Assembly: GCF_030433855.1 (NCBI RefSeq)
Contig: NZ_JARUXC010000004.1
Coordinates: 1 to 64,000 of the forward strand
Direction: 5' to 3'
DNA from: Agreia sp. PsM10
GTDB lineage: Bacteria > Actinomycetota > Actinomycetes > Actinomycetales > Microbacteriaceae
DNA: 64,000 nucleotides
The notes under the pieces were generated by a model. The model did not search any database. It saw nothing but the letters and a program-made list of their open reading frames with translations, and was not told the origin of the DNA. Below, piece after piece: positions 50,463 to 60,069 of the stretch. Numbering within the stretch: the first letter of the stretch is position 1; each line of letters starts with the position of its first letter. The position numbers were made by a program, and so were the translations under genes.

Positions 50463-52133
50463 ATGTCCACCTCCCGCTCTCGGCTGCGTCCCCCGTCGCT
50501 CGCCGTCGTCGCGCTGGCCGCGACGCTCGCTCTCCTCGTTCCCGGTGCGCTCGTCGCCCATGCCGACGATCTCGAGACCCCGTCCGACGCGGCCGCCGTC
50601 GCCGTCGCATCCGGCGAGCCCGGGGGCGACCTCGTCGAGGCGGCGGAGCCCGCCGAGGTCACGGACCCGGTCGAGGCTGGGGCGCCGGTCGAGGCTGCTG
50701 AGCCCGCCAAGCCCGCCGAGCCCGCAGGCATCGCCGAGCCCGTAGACATCGCTGACCCCGCTGACGAGGTCGTCGACGAGGGGCCGGCGGAACCGGCCAC
50801 CGAGCTGATCGACGAGGCGATCGACGAGCCGGCCGGTGAGCCCGTCGTGCCGCCGGTCGCAGAGAACGACCCTGCCTCGGCAGACGAGCAGGCACCCGCG
50901 GCTGCCCTGTCGCTGGTGGCGGAGAACCTGCCCGTCGTGACGCAGGACGACTACTACGTCATCGCGCCCGGAGCGACGCTCGCCATCGGGGCGCCGGGCA
51001 TCCTGGGCAATGACAGCGACCCCGAGGACGATCCGTTCGTCGCGCAGCAGGGCAGCTTCACCACCTGGCTCGGCAACACCGGCTACATCGGCCCGAACGG
51101 GGAGTTCGGCTTCACGGCGGCCGCCGGTTTCACAGGCACCGACACCATCACCTACTTCACGCAGGACGCCGGCCACGGCGGAACAGAGGGAACCATCTAC
51201 GTCACCGTGCAGGAACAGGTCGACCCCACCGAGAACCACTGGGTGAGCCCTGCCGACGACTACTACACGACGCCCAAGAACGAGACGCTGGTCATCCCAT
51301 CGCACCTGGGCGTTCTTGCCAACGACATCGATGACGACGGCGATGTCATCACCACGCAGGCCAAGATCGGGATGCCGACCAACGAGGGCGGTTCGGTGTG
51401 GATCGACGCCGACGGTTCGTTCGGCTACACGCCGCCGATGGGCTTCACGGGGACCGACTGGTTCTCCTACATCGCCTACGACACCTTCGGCGGAGCCAGC
51501 TGGGCGTCCGTTCAGATCGGCGTCACCGGCACGGGGACAGTTCCCGGGGGTCCGAATCTGCCCCCGGTGGCCGGTGAGGACCACTATGTGATCGCCGACG
51601 GACACACCCTCGTCGTCGATGCCGCGCACGGCCTGCTGCTGAACGACAGCGACCCCGACGGGGGCTACGTGACCCTGCTGCCCGAAACCACGACGACGCA
51701 GATCGGGGTGTCGGTCGACGTCGCCGCCGACGGGAGCTTCGCCTACACTCCCAAACCCGGCACCTGGGGCGACGACTACTTCTCCTACACGATCACCGAC
51801 GAGGCGGGTCTGACAACGTTGGGATTCGCCTCGTTCGAGGTGGCCCCGTTCGTTCCGGTGGAGGAGCCGCCGACGACCGACCCCGGCACCGTCGTGCCGA
51901 TCGTCGGCGGCGGCACCGGTCCGTCGCTGCCATCGCCGCCGTCTCCCGAGGATCCCGCGCCGACCACGATCGCGACCGGATCCGCGACGTCGACCCGCGA
52001 CGAGAACGACGACACCGGCCTTGCCTCGACGGGCTTCGGAACCACGGCTCCGTTGGCCGGAGGCCTGGGGCTGCTTCTGCTGGGCGCCGTCGGACTCGTG
52101 CTGGCCGTCAGGCGCCGCGCGGGCCGTTCCTGA
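50463..52133 (+). CDS. LAXTG-anchored surface protein with cadherin-like tandem domains
   Basis: 556 residues. Signal peptide 1-34; a Glu/Ala/Pro-rich spacer ~35-155; three Cadherin-like/VCBS-type repeats with the motif NDSDPxxx...DGSFxYTPxxGFxGTDxFxY; Pro/Thr/Ser spacer; then LASTG, a membrane helix and RRRAGR. The repeats suggest an adhesive stalk. It stands divergent from the LAL-type regulator and 36 bp before a small gene in the same direction. Confidence 0.85.
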   Translation: MSTSRSRLRPPSLAVVALAATLALLVPGALVAHADDLETPSDAAAVAVASGEPGGDLVEAAEPAEVTDPVEAGAPVEAAEPAKPAEPAGIAEPVDIADPADEVVDEGPAEPATELIDEAIDEPAGEPVVPPVAENDPASADEQAPAAALSLVAENLPVVTQDDYYVIAPGATLAIGAPGILGNDSDPEDDPFVAQQGSFTTWLGNTGYIGPNGEFGFTAAAGFTGTDTITYFTQDAGHGGTEGTIYVTVQEQVDPTENHWVSPADDYYTTPKNETLVIPSHLGVLANDIDDDGDVITTQAKIGMPTNEGGSVWIDADGSFGYTPPMGFTGTDWFSYIAYDTFGGASWASVQIGVTGTGTVPGGPNLPPVAGEDHYVIADGHTLVVDAAHGLLLNDSDPDGGYVTLLPETTTTQIGVSVDVAADGSFAYTPKPGTWGDDYFSYTITDEAGLTTLGFASFEVAPFVPVEEPPTTDPGTVVPIVGGGTGPSLPSPPSPEDPAPTTIATGSATSTRDENDDTGLASTGFGTTAPLAGGLGLLLLGAVGLVLAVRRRAGRS

Positions 52134-52178
52134 GACCGCGCCGCGACGGCCCACCCCACACGACAGGAGATGACAGAC

Positions 52179-52544
52179 ATGTTCGGAAAGCATTGGCAGA
52201 GAGCCGAGGGCATCGTGCTCGCCCGTGACGTCGCATCCGTGACCGACGGATCGATCACCTACCGCTACATCGTGGAAGTGCGGGCCGACGGCCTCGAGCC
52301 GTTCCGCGCCATCGCGAAGCCGCCCATCATCGCGGTCGACTTCTGGCCACCCGACGTCGGACAGGCGGTCGGCGTGCTGTTCGACGCGAGGTCGCACAGG
52401 GTGCGCTTCGATCGGCACGACACGCGGCTGAGCGCTCGTGCCCACGACCGCGACAGGCGCCTGCGGTTCGACGCCACCCTGCGGGAGCATCCGCGCTCTC
52501 GACGCGCGACCGACGCCGACCGCCTCGAGCTACTCAGCTTCTGA
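52179..52544 (+). CDS. hypothetical soluble protein
   Basis: 121 residues. ATG 52179 is chosen because AGGAG at 52165-52169 is correctly spaced for it and too close to the ATG at 52170. The N-terminal half is beta-rich (AEGIVLARDVASVTDGSITYRYIVEVRAD; VGVLFDARSHRVRFD) and the C-terminal half is basic and Arg-rich. No family recognised. Confidence 0.6.
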   Translation: MFGKHWQRAEGIVLARDVASVTDGSITYRYIVEVRADGLEPFRAIAKPPIIAVDFWPPDVGQAVGVLFDARSHRVRFDRHDTRLSARAHDRDRRLRFDATLREHPRSRRATDADRLELLSF

Positions 52545-52659
52545 CGCCCATTACTCAATTCGAGGATTCCCCTCTGCCCGCGCTGCGAGCCCGCCCATAG
52601 GCTCACGAGCATCGGGCGAGGGGAAGCCCGATCACCTCTCACCGAGACCCAGGAGAACC

Positions 52660-53580
52660 ATGTCCAAGACACTCATCACCCGTGCCGCCGCGATCGCCGC
52701 CGCAACGGCGATCGCCGCCACCGGCATCCTGATAGCCGCGCCGGCCAACGCCGCCGGCGAATCCATCGTGCTGGCGAACGACAGCATCCACTTCACCGAG
52801 AACGACTGGGGCGCCGGAATCTCGCTCACGGGAACCGGCTTCGGCGTGGCCGACGGAGGCGTCGCCCAGGTCGACGTGGGAACTCTCGACGGCCCCGTCT
52901 TCACGGCGTGGAACAGCACCCCGCTCGACACTCCTGTCGAGTCGGGCGGAACCGTCGCGGTGACCGGCTGGGTTCCCGACGCGCTGCCGCAGCTGCCGGC
53001 ATCCGGCCTCACGCCCGCCGTGCGGGTGAGCTACGAACTCTGCGAGGGCACGAGCTGCGAGTTCTCGGACACGACGTACGTCTACGCGAACCTCGTGATC
53101 GACCCGTTCGTGCCAGGCGACCCAGGCATCACCATCACTCCCGGCTGCAACACCGTCGAGCAGATCCAGACAGACGGGTACTCCATCGTGGTCACGGGCC
53201 TCGACCAGTTCGAATCGGTCGGCGACTACGTCACCGGGCCCGATGGTGAGCAGTTCGGCGACAGCGCTCAGTTGCAGGCCGATGTCACGGGAACCGCGAC
53301 CGGCGACTTCACGTTGAGTGGCGACATCCAGCTCGGCATCTACACCGAGCACGTCGTGCGATTCGGGGGTGATGCGGTCGATTTCGTCTCCGGCACCTTC
53401 GAGGTGGGAACCTGCGTGGCCCCGACGCCGACCCCGACCCCGGCTGCCGTTGTTCCCGCCGCACCGCAGCTGGCCGAGACCGGCACCTCCGACGCAGGCC
53501 TGCTCACCGGCGGAGCGCTGACGCTGCTCGTGGCCGGGGCCGTGCTGGCCCTCGCTCGTCGACGCTCGCGATCGGCTTAG
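52660..53580 (+). CDS. LAXTG-anchored secreted protein
   Basis: 306 residues. Signal peptide 1-32 (AIAAATAIAATGILIAAPANAAG); a beta-sandwich region resembling neocarzinostatin/IPT-like domains (SLTGTGFGVADGGVAQVDVG; VVTGLDQFESVGDYVTGPDG) with four cysteines; a Pro/Thr spacer; then LAETG, a membrane helix and RRRSR. AGGAG precedes the ATG. Fourth class E sortase substrate of the window. Confidence 0.82.
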   Translation: MSKTLITRAAAIAAATAIAATGILIAAPANAAGESIVLANDSIHFTENDWGAGISLTGTGFGVADGGVAQVDVGTLDGPVFTAWNSTPLDTPVESGGTVAVTGWVPDALPQLPASGLTPAVRVSYELCEGTSCEFSDTTYVYANLVIDPFVPGDPGITITPGCNTVEQIQTDGYSIVVTGLDQFESVGDYVTGPDGEQFGDSAQLQADVTGTATGDFTLSGDIQLGIYTEHVVRFGGDAVDFVSGTFEVGTCVAPTPTPTPAAVVPAAPQLAETGTSDAGLLTGGALTLLVAGAVLALARRRSRSA

Positions 53581-53732
53581 CGCAGACAGTCAAGTCCCTA
53601 CCGGACATCCGGGTGGAGGCGTAGTGTCCATGACACAACAGTCCATCTCCACGTCGTCTCCCCCGGACCCGGGATGCGCCGCACCAGGCCCTGGAAGGCC
53701 CGGCCGCCGCACGTTCCACCGAGGGAAGTCCC

Positions 53733-54026
53733 ATGCAGATCGTTCAGGCCCGAATAGACGGGCAGACTTTCGTGGTCGCCGGCGGCGAGGATCTCGACGA
53801 CGTCAAGGGACGCATCCTCGAGGCGGCGCGTGCTGGGGCCGGCTTCGTCGACATCGAATCGGTGGATGGCCGCCGGTTCTCGGTCCTGGTCACTCCGGCG
53901 ATTCCCGTTCGCTTCGAGATCTTCGAGATCGACGACGACGGCATCACCGACCTGGGGCAGACGTTCTCGTCGTTCGACCTCGCCGACCAGTTCGAGCTCT
54001 TCGACTACGCCGACGTCGAGTCCTGA
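53733..54026 (+). CDS. small acidic hypothetical protein
   Basis: 97 residues, alpha/beta with a C-terminal acidic run ([31 protein letters not shown]). VKGRILEAARAGAGFVDIESVDGRRFSVLVT gives a compact fold that recurs in short actinobacterial proteins of unknown role. The last 22 bases overlap the end of the convergent ogt gene. Confidence 0.65.
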   Translation: MQIVQARIDGQTFVVAGGEDLDDVKGRILEAARAGAGFVDIESVDGRRFSVLVTPAIPVRFEIFEIDDDGITDLGQTFSSFDLADQFELFDYADVES

Positions 54027-54526
54027 GAGACCGCCGCGGCCTCCCGGGCGAGGAGGGCGCGCTTCACGGGGATGCCCCAGGCGAATCCGGCGAGACCGCC
54101 GGCCGTGTTGACCACGCGGTGGCAGGGAACGAAGAGCGCGGGCGCGTTGCGGGCGCAGGCGCTCGCCGCGGCCCGCACGGCCCGGGCGTTGCCGGAGCGG
54201 GCAGCGAGCTCGGTGTAGGTGATGGGCGCGCCGGGAGCGATACGGCGGAGCTCCGTCCACGAGACGGTCTGCAGCGGCGTTCCGAATTGCCGCACGGCGA
54301 CGGCGTCGATCGCCCGCACGTCGCCCGAGTAGAAGGCGTCGACCGCGTGACCGTTGCGGGATCGCCCGGTCCGCGCATCCGGCCGGTTCTTCGGAGCGAG
54401 GCGTGCGAGCAGCGCCTCGGCCGAGTCCGTCCAGCCCGATGAGAGCACCCGACCCTCGTCGTCTTCGAGGATCATGAACGGTCCATCGGGGGTGTCGATG
54501 GTGTCGATGATGGCTGTCGTGGTCAT
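54005..54526 (-). CDS. ogt: methylated-DNA--[protein]-cysteine S-methyltransferase
   Basis: 173 residues. Transfers the alkyl group from O6-alkylguanine in DNA to its own cysteine, C135 in [33 protein letters not shown] is the preceding helix and [21 protein letters not shown] the closing one. Its start overlaps the end of the Ada/AlkA gene by four bases, so both are expressed together. Confidence 0.94.
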   Translation of the reverse strand: MTTTAIIDTIDTPDGPFMILEDDEGRVLSSGWTDSAEALLARLAPKNRPDARTGRSRNGHAVDAFYSGDVRAIDAVAVRQFGTPLQTVSWTELRRIAPGAPITYTELAARSGNARAVRAAASACARNAPALFVPCHRVVNTAGGLAGFAWGIPVKRALLAREAAAVSQDSTSA

Positions 54527-56067
54527 GGGGTCTCCTCAGGAGTAGGGGCGGGAACAGGGGTCGGGGCGGACGCCGGAGTGCCGGCTGCCGCACGCCAGAG
54601 GTGCATGCTCAGGTAGCTGCGCCACGGCGCGAAGGCGGCGGATTCGGCGACGAGCGCGGCGTCGGATTGCGCGAAGCCGAGCGCGCGCGCACCCGATCTG
54701 ATCGCGACATCGCGACGCACGAACACATCGGGGTGTCCGAGCACGCGCATCGCCACATAGTCCGCCGTCCACGGCCCGATGCCGCGGATCGCGGTGAGTC
54801 TGGCCGTCGCGTCGTCGCGGGTGTCGGAGAGGTCGATCGCGAGCGACCCGTCGGCGAGTGCCGCTGCGACCCGTCGCACGGTGTCGGTTCGGGCTGCGGG
54901 TCCGCGGAGGACCTCGTGCGCGTGCTCGGCGATCGCGGCCGGGGTGGGGAAGAGGCGGGCCGCGTCCGGGCCGCTGTCGTCGCGAGCATGCGCGATCGAG
55001 AGCGGCAGCGGCTCGCCGAGCGCATCCACAAGCCTCGACAACTGCGTGCGTGCGGCCGCGACCGTGATCTGCTGGCCGATCAGCGCGCGCATGAGCATCT
55101 CGCCGGCATCGAGAGCGCCGGGCACCCGGATGCCGGGCACTCGCGCGACCTGCGCCGCGAGACGTCCGTCGTGCGAGAGCGTCGCATCCACAGCCTGCGG
55201 ATCCGCGTCGAGGTCGAGCAGTCGCCGAACGCGACCGAGGAGGGCGGGCAGGTCTGCGAGGTTCTCGAAGCGCACGACGGCGTCTATGCGAGGGCGCCCG
55301 GGGGCCCGGTCGGGCGCGCTGAGGTCGACGTGTGCAGAGCCCCGCGGGAGCCGCACCGTGCGGGCGTAACGGCGCGCGCCGACGGACTCCATCGTCGGAA
55401 CCGCACGCGGGGCGAACCAGCCGAAGAGGCCCTCGACGTCGAGCGGTTCGCGGTAGGGGAGGGCGAGGTGGATCGTTCCGGCGGCGTCGGCCGTTCCCGG
55501 CGCCGAGACCTGATGCGACCGGGAGCGCAGGGCCGACGGGGTGAGATCGAACACCTCGTTCACGGTGTCGTTGAATTGGCGGATGCTGGAGAAGCCCGAT
55601 GCGAATGCCACGTCGGCCATCGGCATCGTCGTGCCCGTGATCAACGCGCGGGCGTTCTGCGCCCGGTGGGCACGGGCGAGCGCGATGGGCCCGGCGCCGA
55701 GCTCGGCCACGAGGATGCGGTTGAGCTGTCGCGTGGAGTACCCGATGCGCCGCGAGAGTCCGGCGACGCCGTCGCGCTCCACCACTCCGTCGGCGATGAG
55801 GCGCATGGCCCGGGCTGCGATGTCCTCACGCAGATTCCATTCGGGGCTGCCGGGCGTCGCCTCCGGCAGGCAGCGCTTGCACGCCCGATAGCCCGCGAGG
55901 TGGGCGGCCGCGCTCGTGGCGTAGAAGGTGACGTTCGACTGTTTCGGCGTGCGGGCGGGGCAGCTCGGCCGGCAGTAGATGCCGGTGGTGCGCACGGCGG
56001 TCACGAAGCGGCCGTCGAATCGCGCGTCTCGCGACTCGATCACGCGATACCGCTCTCCGAAGTCCAT
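54523..56067 (-). CDS. Ada zinc domain-AraC HTH-AlkA glycosylase fusion
   Basis: 514 residues. Residues 1-75 form the Ada zinc/methyl-acceptor domain with C32, C36, C63, C66 (YCRPSC...ACKRCLPEA). Residues ~80-185 are an AraC-type double HTH, ~195-285 an AlkA N-terminal domain and ~295-490 an HhH-GPD glycosylase with catalytic Asp in [19 protein letters not shown]. It should sense methyl phosphotriesters, activate the operon and excise 3-alkylated bases. This fusion layout is known in actinobacteria. Confidence 0.94.
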   Translation of the reverse strand: MDFGERYRVIESRDARFDGRFVTAVRTTGIYCRPSCPARTPKQSNVTFYATSAAAHLAGYRACKRCLPEATPGSPEWNLREDIAARAMRLIADGVVERDGVAGLSRRIGYSTRQLNRILVAELGAGPIALARAHRAQNARALITGTTMPMADVAFASGFSSIRQFNDTVNEVFDLTPSALRSRSHQVSAPGTADAAGTIHLALPYREPLDVEGLFGWFAPRAVPTMESVGARRYARTVRLPRGSAHVDLSAPDRAPGRPRIDAVVRFENLADLPALLGRVRRLLDLDADPQAVDATLSHDGRLAAQVARVPGIRVPGALDAGEMLMRALIGQQITVAAARTQLSRLVDALGEPLPLSIAHARDDSGPDAARLFPTPAAIAEHAHEVLRGPAARTDTVRRVAAALADGSLAIDLSDTRDDATARLTAIRGIGPWTADYVAMRVLGHPDVFVRRDVAIRSGARALGFAQSDAALVAESAAFAPWRSYLSMHLWRAAAGTPASAPTPVPAPTPEETP

Positions 56068-56148
56068 GCCTCAACCCTGCCGCATGGCCGAGGCGCTCGC
56101 TAGCGGAAATCGGACACGGCGGTGGACGCTCCCTATCCGCGCCCGTTC

Positions 56149-56186
56149 GGCGCATCCGCTGCCACTCGACTGACGGCGGATGCGCC
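56149..56186 (-). terminator. possible hairpin terminator downstream of the PEP-mutase-like gene
   Basis: GGCGCATCCGC (56149-56159) and GCGGATGCGCC (56176-56186) form an 11-bp perfect stem with a 16-base loop, 22 bases after the leftward stop codon. There is no T tract. Confidence 0.4.
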
Positions 56187-56207
56187 TGGCGGGCGCGGAT
56201 GCGTCTG

Positions 56208-56981
56208 TCAGTTCAGCGGCTGCGTTCCCTCGGGCAGGTGGCCGCCGGCAAGCAGCTCGCGGGCGGATGCCTGCAGTGCGGTGAGCGCGACGCGCTGGGT
56301 CCACGGTCCGTACGAGATGCGCGCCACGCCCAGCTGCTCGAGTCGGGCGGGGGTCAGCGAGCCGGGCACGTTGATGACGCTCACGCGGTGCTCGCCGATG
56401 CCCTCGACCAGGCGGATGACCGTCTGCTCGTCGAGCAGGCCGGGAACGAAGATGCAGGCGGCACCCGCGTCGAGGTAGGCGCGGCCGCGCTCGATGGCGT
56501 CGGCGATCACGTCGTCGAGCGGGCGATCCCCGGCCTTGACGAACGCGTCGGTGCGGGCATTGAGAACGAAGCCCACCTCCTCCTTCTCTGCGGCCCGGGT
56601 CACCTCGGCGACGTTCTCCACCGACTCGATGAGCGGCTTCATCTGGTCTTCGAGGTTCGCGCCCACGATTCCCACGCCGATGGCCCGGCGAACGGTCTCG
56701 CCCGGGTCGCCGTATCCGGCCTCGAGGTCTGCCGAGACCGGCAGGTCGGTCGAGGCCGCGATGCGGCCGACCATGTCGAGCATCAGCTCGAGCGGGATGT
56801 TCTCGCCGTCGTCGTACCCGAAGGTCGCGGCGATGCTGTGGCTGGCCGTGGCCAGGGCGGTGGCGCCGGGGAGGTCGGCGACCACCCGGGCGCTCGCCAC
56901 GTCCCAGACGTTGACGACCTGGAGGATCGCGCGCTGCTCGTGGAGGTGAAGAAGCTGATGAGCCTTGTCTTTGGTGTTCAT
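56208..56981 (-). CDS. isocitrate lyase/phosphoenolpyruvate mutase family protein
   Basis: 257-residue TIM-barrel protein. VVNVWDVASARVVADLPGATALATASHSIAA at the start and LPVSADLEAGYGDPGETVRRAIGVGIVGANLEDQ, with the Mg-binding Asp and Glu, are the family marks. It lacks the KKCGH active-site cysteine motif of true isocitrate lyase, so it is probably a PEP mutase/carboxyvinyl-carboxyphosphonate-type or oxaloacetate-decarboxylase-like enzyme. Confidence 0.85.
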   Translation of the reverse strand: MNTKDKAHQLLHLHEQRAILQVVNVWDVASARVVADLPGATALATASHSIAATFGYDDGENIPLELMLDMVGRIAASTDLPVSADLEAGYGDPGETVRRAIGVGIVGANLEDQMKPLIESVENVAEVTRAAEKEEVGFVLNARTDAFVKAGDRPLDDVIADAIERGRAYLDAGAACIFVPGLLDEQTVIRLVEGIGEHRVSVINVPGSLTPARLEQLGVARISYGPWTQRVALTALQASARELLAGGHLPEGTQPLN

Positions 56982-57005
56982 GCCGCGAGCCTAGGACGAA
57001 AACCC

Positions 57006-57014
57006 TGTGGATAA
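57006..57014 (-). promoter_or_regulatory. perfect DnaA-box 9-mer, copy 1
   Basis: TGTGGATAA, i.e. TTATCCACA on the minus strand, the consensus DnaA box. It lies in the 44-bp gap between trhO and the PEP-mutase-like gene and belongs to an 18-bp sequence (57004-57021) repeated exactly at 57691-57708. Confidence 0.55.
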
Positions 57015-57025
57015 CTCTGTGGAAA

Positions 57026-57961
57026 CTATCCCGCTATCATGCCGACGTGCTCGGGGCATTCCGGCGCTGCGGCCGCCGCGCAGTCGGCGCAGACCACGAG
57101 CTGGGTGCGACACGACACCTCGTGGCAGTTCTGCATGCGGTTCGTGGATGCGCCGCAGCGGTGGCACTGGCCGATCACGGCGGCGTCGGGTGTGAAGTCG
57201 ATCGAGACGCGGTTGTCGAAGACGTAGAGCGACCCGTCCCACAGGCCGGAGTCGCCGAAGGTCTCGCCGTAGCGCACGATTCCGCCGTCGAGCTGGTAGA
57301 CCTCGCCGAAGCCCCGCGATGTCATGAGACTCGACAGTACTTCGCACCGGATTCCGCCTGTGCAGTAGGTAACTACTGGCTTTCCCTTGAGATGGTCGTA
57401 GACGCCAGAGTCGAGAACGGCCGCGAATTCGCGGGTGTTCGACACATCGGGCACCACCGCCCCCGCGAATCTGCCGATCTCGGCCTCGAAGGAGTTGCGG
57501 CCGTCGAAGAACACGACGTCGTCGCCCTTCTCGGCCACGAGTTCGTGCAGTTGGGCGGGGGTGAGCCTGGTTCCGCCGCCGAGGACGCCGGCCTCGTCGA
57601 CGCGCAGTTCATCGGGAGCGCCGAAACTCACGATCTCGTCGCGCACCTTCACCACGAGCCGCGGAAAGTCGAGACTGACCCCGTGCGGAGCCTGTGGATA
57701 ACTCTGTGAGGAATCGAGGCCCGATCCTTCGCTCCATTTGACGTCGAGCTGCTTGAATGCCGGGTAGTCCCGCGTTTTGCGCAGGTACTTCTTCACGGCG
57801 TCGAGCTCGCCGCCGACGGTTCCATTGATGCCGTGCTTCGAGATGAGGATGCGCCCGCGCAGCCCGAGCGACTCGCAGAGGTCGCGCTGCCACAGTCGAA
57901 TGGCGTCGGGGTCGGCGAGCGGGGTGAACGCGTAATAGAGGACGACCTTCGAGACTGCCAC
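57026..57961 (-). CDS. trhO: oxygen-dependent tRNA uridine(34) hydroxylase (rhodanese family)
   Basis: 311 residues of the UPF0176/TrhO family, which makes 5-hydroxyuridine at tRNA position 34. The acylphosphatase-like N-domain ([13 protein letters not shown]-like) precedes a rhodanese domain with active-site cysteine in [17 protein letters not shown]. The C-terminal Cys-rich tail ([26 protein letters not shown]) may bind zinc. Start GTG. The linker [11 protein letters not shown] near residue ~87 is encoded by a second copy of an 18-bp DnaA-box repeat. Confidence 0.92.
   Translation of the reverse strand: MAVSKVVLYYAFTPLADPDAIRLWQRDLCESLGLRGRILISKHGINGTVGGELDAVKKYLRKTRDYPAFKQLDVKWSEGSGLDSSQSYPQAPHGVSLDFPRLVVKVRDEIVSFGAPDELRVDEAGVLGGGTRLTPAQLHELVAEKGDDVVFFDGRNSFEAEIGRFAGAVVPDVSNTREFAAVLDSGVYDHLKGKPVVTYCTGGIRCEVLSSLMTSRGFGEVYQLDGGIVRYGETFGDSGLWDGSLYVFDNRVSIDFTPDAAVIGQCHRCGASTNRMQNCHEVSCRTQLVVCADCAAAAAPECPEHVGMIAG
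57693..57701 (-). promoter_or_regulatory. perfect DnaA-box 9-mer, copy 2, inside trhO
   Basis: A second TGTGGATAA within 57691-57708, an exact duplicate of 57004-57021. It is translated in trhO as part of the linker between the N-domain and the rhodanese domain. Confidence 0.55.
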
Positions 57962-58009
57962 CCGCCGATTTTACGCGGCTGCGGATCTCGATGGCTCTTC
58001 GAGAGTTTT

Positions 58010-58068
58010 GTGCCCGAATGCCTTCATTCTGCGCCGGCCGCGTCGCACAAATGGAGGCATTGGGGCAC
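58010..58068. repeat. imperfect 24-bp inverted repeat in the trhO-cysK gap
   Basis: 58010-58033 (GTGCCCGAATGCCTTCATTC..) is nearly complementary to 58044-58068 (..AATGGAGGCATTGGGGCAC) with about 21 matching pairs. It lies in the 250-bp divergent gap, 144 bp upstream of cysK. It may be a regulatory palindrome or a transcript hairpin. Confidence 0.5.
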
Positions 58069-58211
58069 AGTCGTGCAGAACGCGTCCCGACAGGAGTAAT
58101 AAAGCTGTCAGTTGTCGTAACAATCGCTGGATGCGGCGGGGGACTCCCTAGGCTTGAGAGGCAGCCCCTTTGCTCGTCGACGAGCTCCCTCGTTCAGATT
58201 AAGGATTCGCC

Positions 58212-59147
58212 ATGCCCAGCATCTACAACGACATCACCGAGGTCTTCGGAAACACTCCGCTGGTTCGCCTCAACCGCGTCACCGAGGGGCTCGGGGCCAC
58301 CGTGCTCGCCAAGCTCGAGTTCTACAACCCGTCGGCGAGCGTCAAAGACCGTCTCGGCGTTGCGATCGTCGATGCGGCCGAGGCATCGGGCGAGCTGCCG
58401 CCTGGCGGAACCATCGTCGAGGGCACCTCGGGCAACACCGGCATCGCGCTCGCCATGGTCGGCGCCGCCCGACGCTACAAGGTGATCCTCACCATGCCCG
58501 AGTCCATGTCGAAGGAGCGCCGGACCCTGCTCCGCGCCTATGGCGCCGAGCTCGTGCTCACCCCCGGCCCGGAGGGCATGCGCGGGGCCGTCGAGAAGGC
58601 GGCCGAGATCGTCGCCAACACCCCCGGTGCCGTGCTGGCCAAGCAATTCGCCAACGCGGCCAACCCGGCCATCCATCGCGCCACCACGGGCCCTGAGATC
58701 TGGAACGCCACCGACGGCGCCGTCGACATCTTCGTCGCCGGCATCGGGACCGGTGGAACCATCACGGGCGCCGGCAACTACCTCAAGGAGCAGAAGCCCG
58801 GGCTGCAGGTCGTAGCCGTCGAGCCGGCCGAGTCGCCGATCCTCAACGGGGGAGCCCCCGGCCCGCACAAGATCCAGGGAATCGGCGCCAACTTCGTGCC
58901 CGAGATCCTCGACCGCGAGGTCTACGACGAGGTCATCGACGTGAACATCACGCAGTCGGTCTCGATGGCCCGCCGCCTGGCCGCAGAAGAGGGAATCCTC
59001 GCCGGCATCTCGTCGGGCGCGACCGTCACCGCCGCCCTCGAGCTCGCCGGCCGCCCCGAGAACGCGGGCAAGACCATCGTGGTCGTCGTCGCCAGCTACG
59101 GTGAGCGCTACCTGTCGACGGTTCTGTACGAAGACCTGCAGGACTGA
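58212..59147 (+). CDS. cysK: cysteine synthase A (O-acetylserine sulfhydrylase)
   Basis: 311 residues, PLP fold type II. The Schiff-base lysine is K45 in [23 protein letters not shown] binds the PLP phosphate; [12 protein letters not shown] is the glycine loop. Makes cysteine from O-acetylserine and sulfide. The serine acetyltransferase gene follows four bases after the stop codon, so substrate supply and use are coupled. Confidence 0.96.
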   Translation: MPSIYNDITEVFGNTPLVRLNRVTEGLGATVLAKLEFYNPSASVKDRLGVAIVDAAEASGELPPGGTIVEGTSGNTGIALAMVGAARRYKVILTMPESMSKERRTLLRAYGAELVLTPGPEGMRGAVEKAAEIVANTPGAVLAKQFANAANPAIHRATTGPEIWNATDGAVDIFVAGIGTGGTITGAGNYLKEQKPGLQVVAVEPAESPILNGGAPGPHKIQGIGANFVPEILDREVYDEVIDVNITQSVSMARRLAAEEGILAGISSGATVTAALELAGRPENAGKTIVVVVASYGERYLSTVLYEDLQD

Positions 59148-59151
59148 CCGC

Positions 59152-59742
59152 GTGCCGAGGGGCGCGTCCGGGGCTTTCGCGCGCGCCCGGGAGGACATCG
59201 CGACCGCCCGCAGGCGTGATCCCGCGTCTCGCTCGAGACTCGAGGTGCTGCTGAGCTACTCCGGGCTTCATGCGGTGTGGGGCTATCGCCTCGCCCACAG
59301 GCTCTGGATGCGCGGTCTGCGTCTGCCCGCACGGCTCGTCTCTCAGTACGTGCGATTTCTGACCGGTGTCGAGATCCACCCCGGCGCGCGCATCGGGCGC
59401 CGCTTCTTCATCGACCACGGCATGGGCGTGGTCATCGGAGAGACGGCCGAGATCGGCGACGACGTGATGCTGTATCACGGGGTCACGCTCGGCGGGCGCA
59501 GCACGGCGCGCGAGAAGCGGCATCCGACCCTCGGCAACGACGTGACCGTCGGAGCGGGCGCCGTGCTGCTCGGCGACGTGGTGATCGGGGCGCACTCCGT
59601 GGTGGGCGCGCAGGCCGTGGTGGTCAACGACGCGCCCGCCTACTCGGTGATCACGGGCATCCCGGCCGTCGCGAGGAGGCGCGCGCACGCCGCGGAGCCG
59701 ACGGCCGAGGCGTTCTACACCGACCCGGCGATCTACATCTGA
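59152..59742 (+). CDS. cysE: serine O-acetyltransferase
   Basis: 196 residues, short-type CysE. Start GTG 59152. N-terminal helices ([24 protein letters not shown]), then left-handed beta-helix hexapeptides with the catalytic [28 protein letters not shown] and HTLGG-type loop ([18 protein letters not shown]). The C-terminal tail ends FYTDPAIYI, giving the terminal Ile that docks into CysK. Its 3' 177 bases plus 10 bp are duplicated at 62023-62209. Confidence 0.95.
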   Translation: MPRGASGAFARAREDIATARRRDPASRSRLEVLLSYSGLHAVWGYRLAHRLWMRGLRLPARLVSQYVRFLTGVEIHPGARIGRRFFIDHGMGVVIGETAEIGDDVMLYHGVTLGGRSTAREKRHPTLGNDVTVGAGAVLLGDVVIGAHSVVGAQAVVVNDAPAYSVITGIPAVARRRAHAAEPTAEAFYTDPAIYI

Positions 59743-59752
59743 CGCCGAGCCG
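59566..59752 (+). repeat. 187-bp direct repeat, left copy (native cysE 3' end)
   Basis: Identical to 62023-62209 except at 59589 (G here, C there). It covers the last 59 codons of cysE, the stop codon and ten further bases. The two copies bracket 2.27 kb of lower-GC DNA. Confidence 0.95.
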
Positions 59753-59804
59753 CGCGTCTAGCTGAGGCGCACGCCGCGAAGAACGCGACAGCCAGCGCCC
59801 CGCT

Positions 59805-60032
59805 GTGACGCGACCCGATAAGGCTTTCATCGGAGCCCGTCGATGCGCACGCTCGAATCTCGAAACCCCCGAGGGTGGCCCAGATATTTTCTCTGAGTTC
59901 TTCCCCGAGCACTGGGAGAAGGACTATTACTCATGTATGGAAGATGCAGAGGTGCTCTGCGACGTTTGCGTACGAACCTTGGCGCTGGATTGCTTGCAAG
60001 CGATTCAGTCGTCGGGTGGGCTCGAAGATTAA
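59805..60032 (+). CDS. small Cys-rich protein, possibly WhiB-like and truncated
   Basis: 75 residues from GTG 59805. FSEFFPEHW, then CMEDAEVLCDVCVRTLALDC, recalls the FFPE and CxxC...C cluster motif of WhiB proteins, but the last spacing is CX7C instead of CX5C. After the TAA (60030-60032) the same frame continues with FGRARQRDRVPHHG, which could be the lost C-terminal end. First gene of the island; identity is tentative. Confidence 0.4.
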   Translation: MTRPDKAFIGARRCARSNLETPEGGPDIFSEFFPEHWEKDYYSCMEDAEVLCDVCVRTLALDCLQAIQSSGGLED

Positions 60033-60069
60033 TTCGGCCGCGCACGCCAGCGCGACCGGGTTCCGCATC

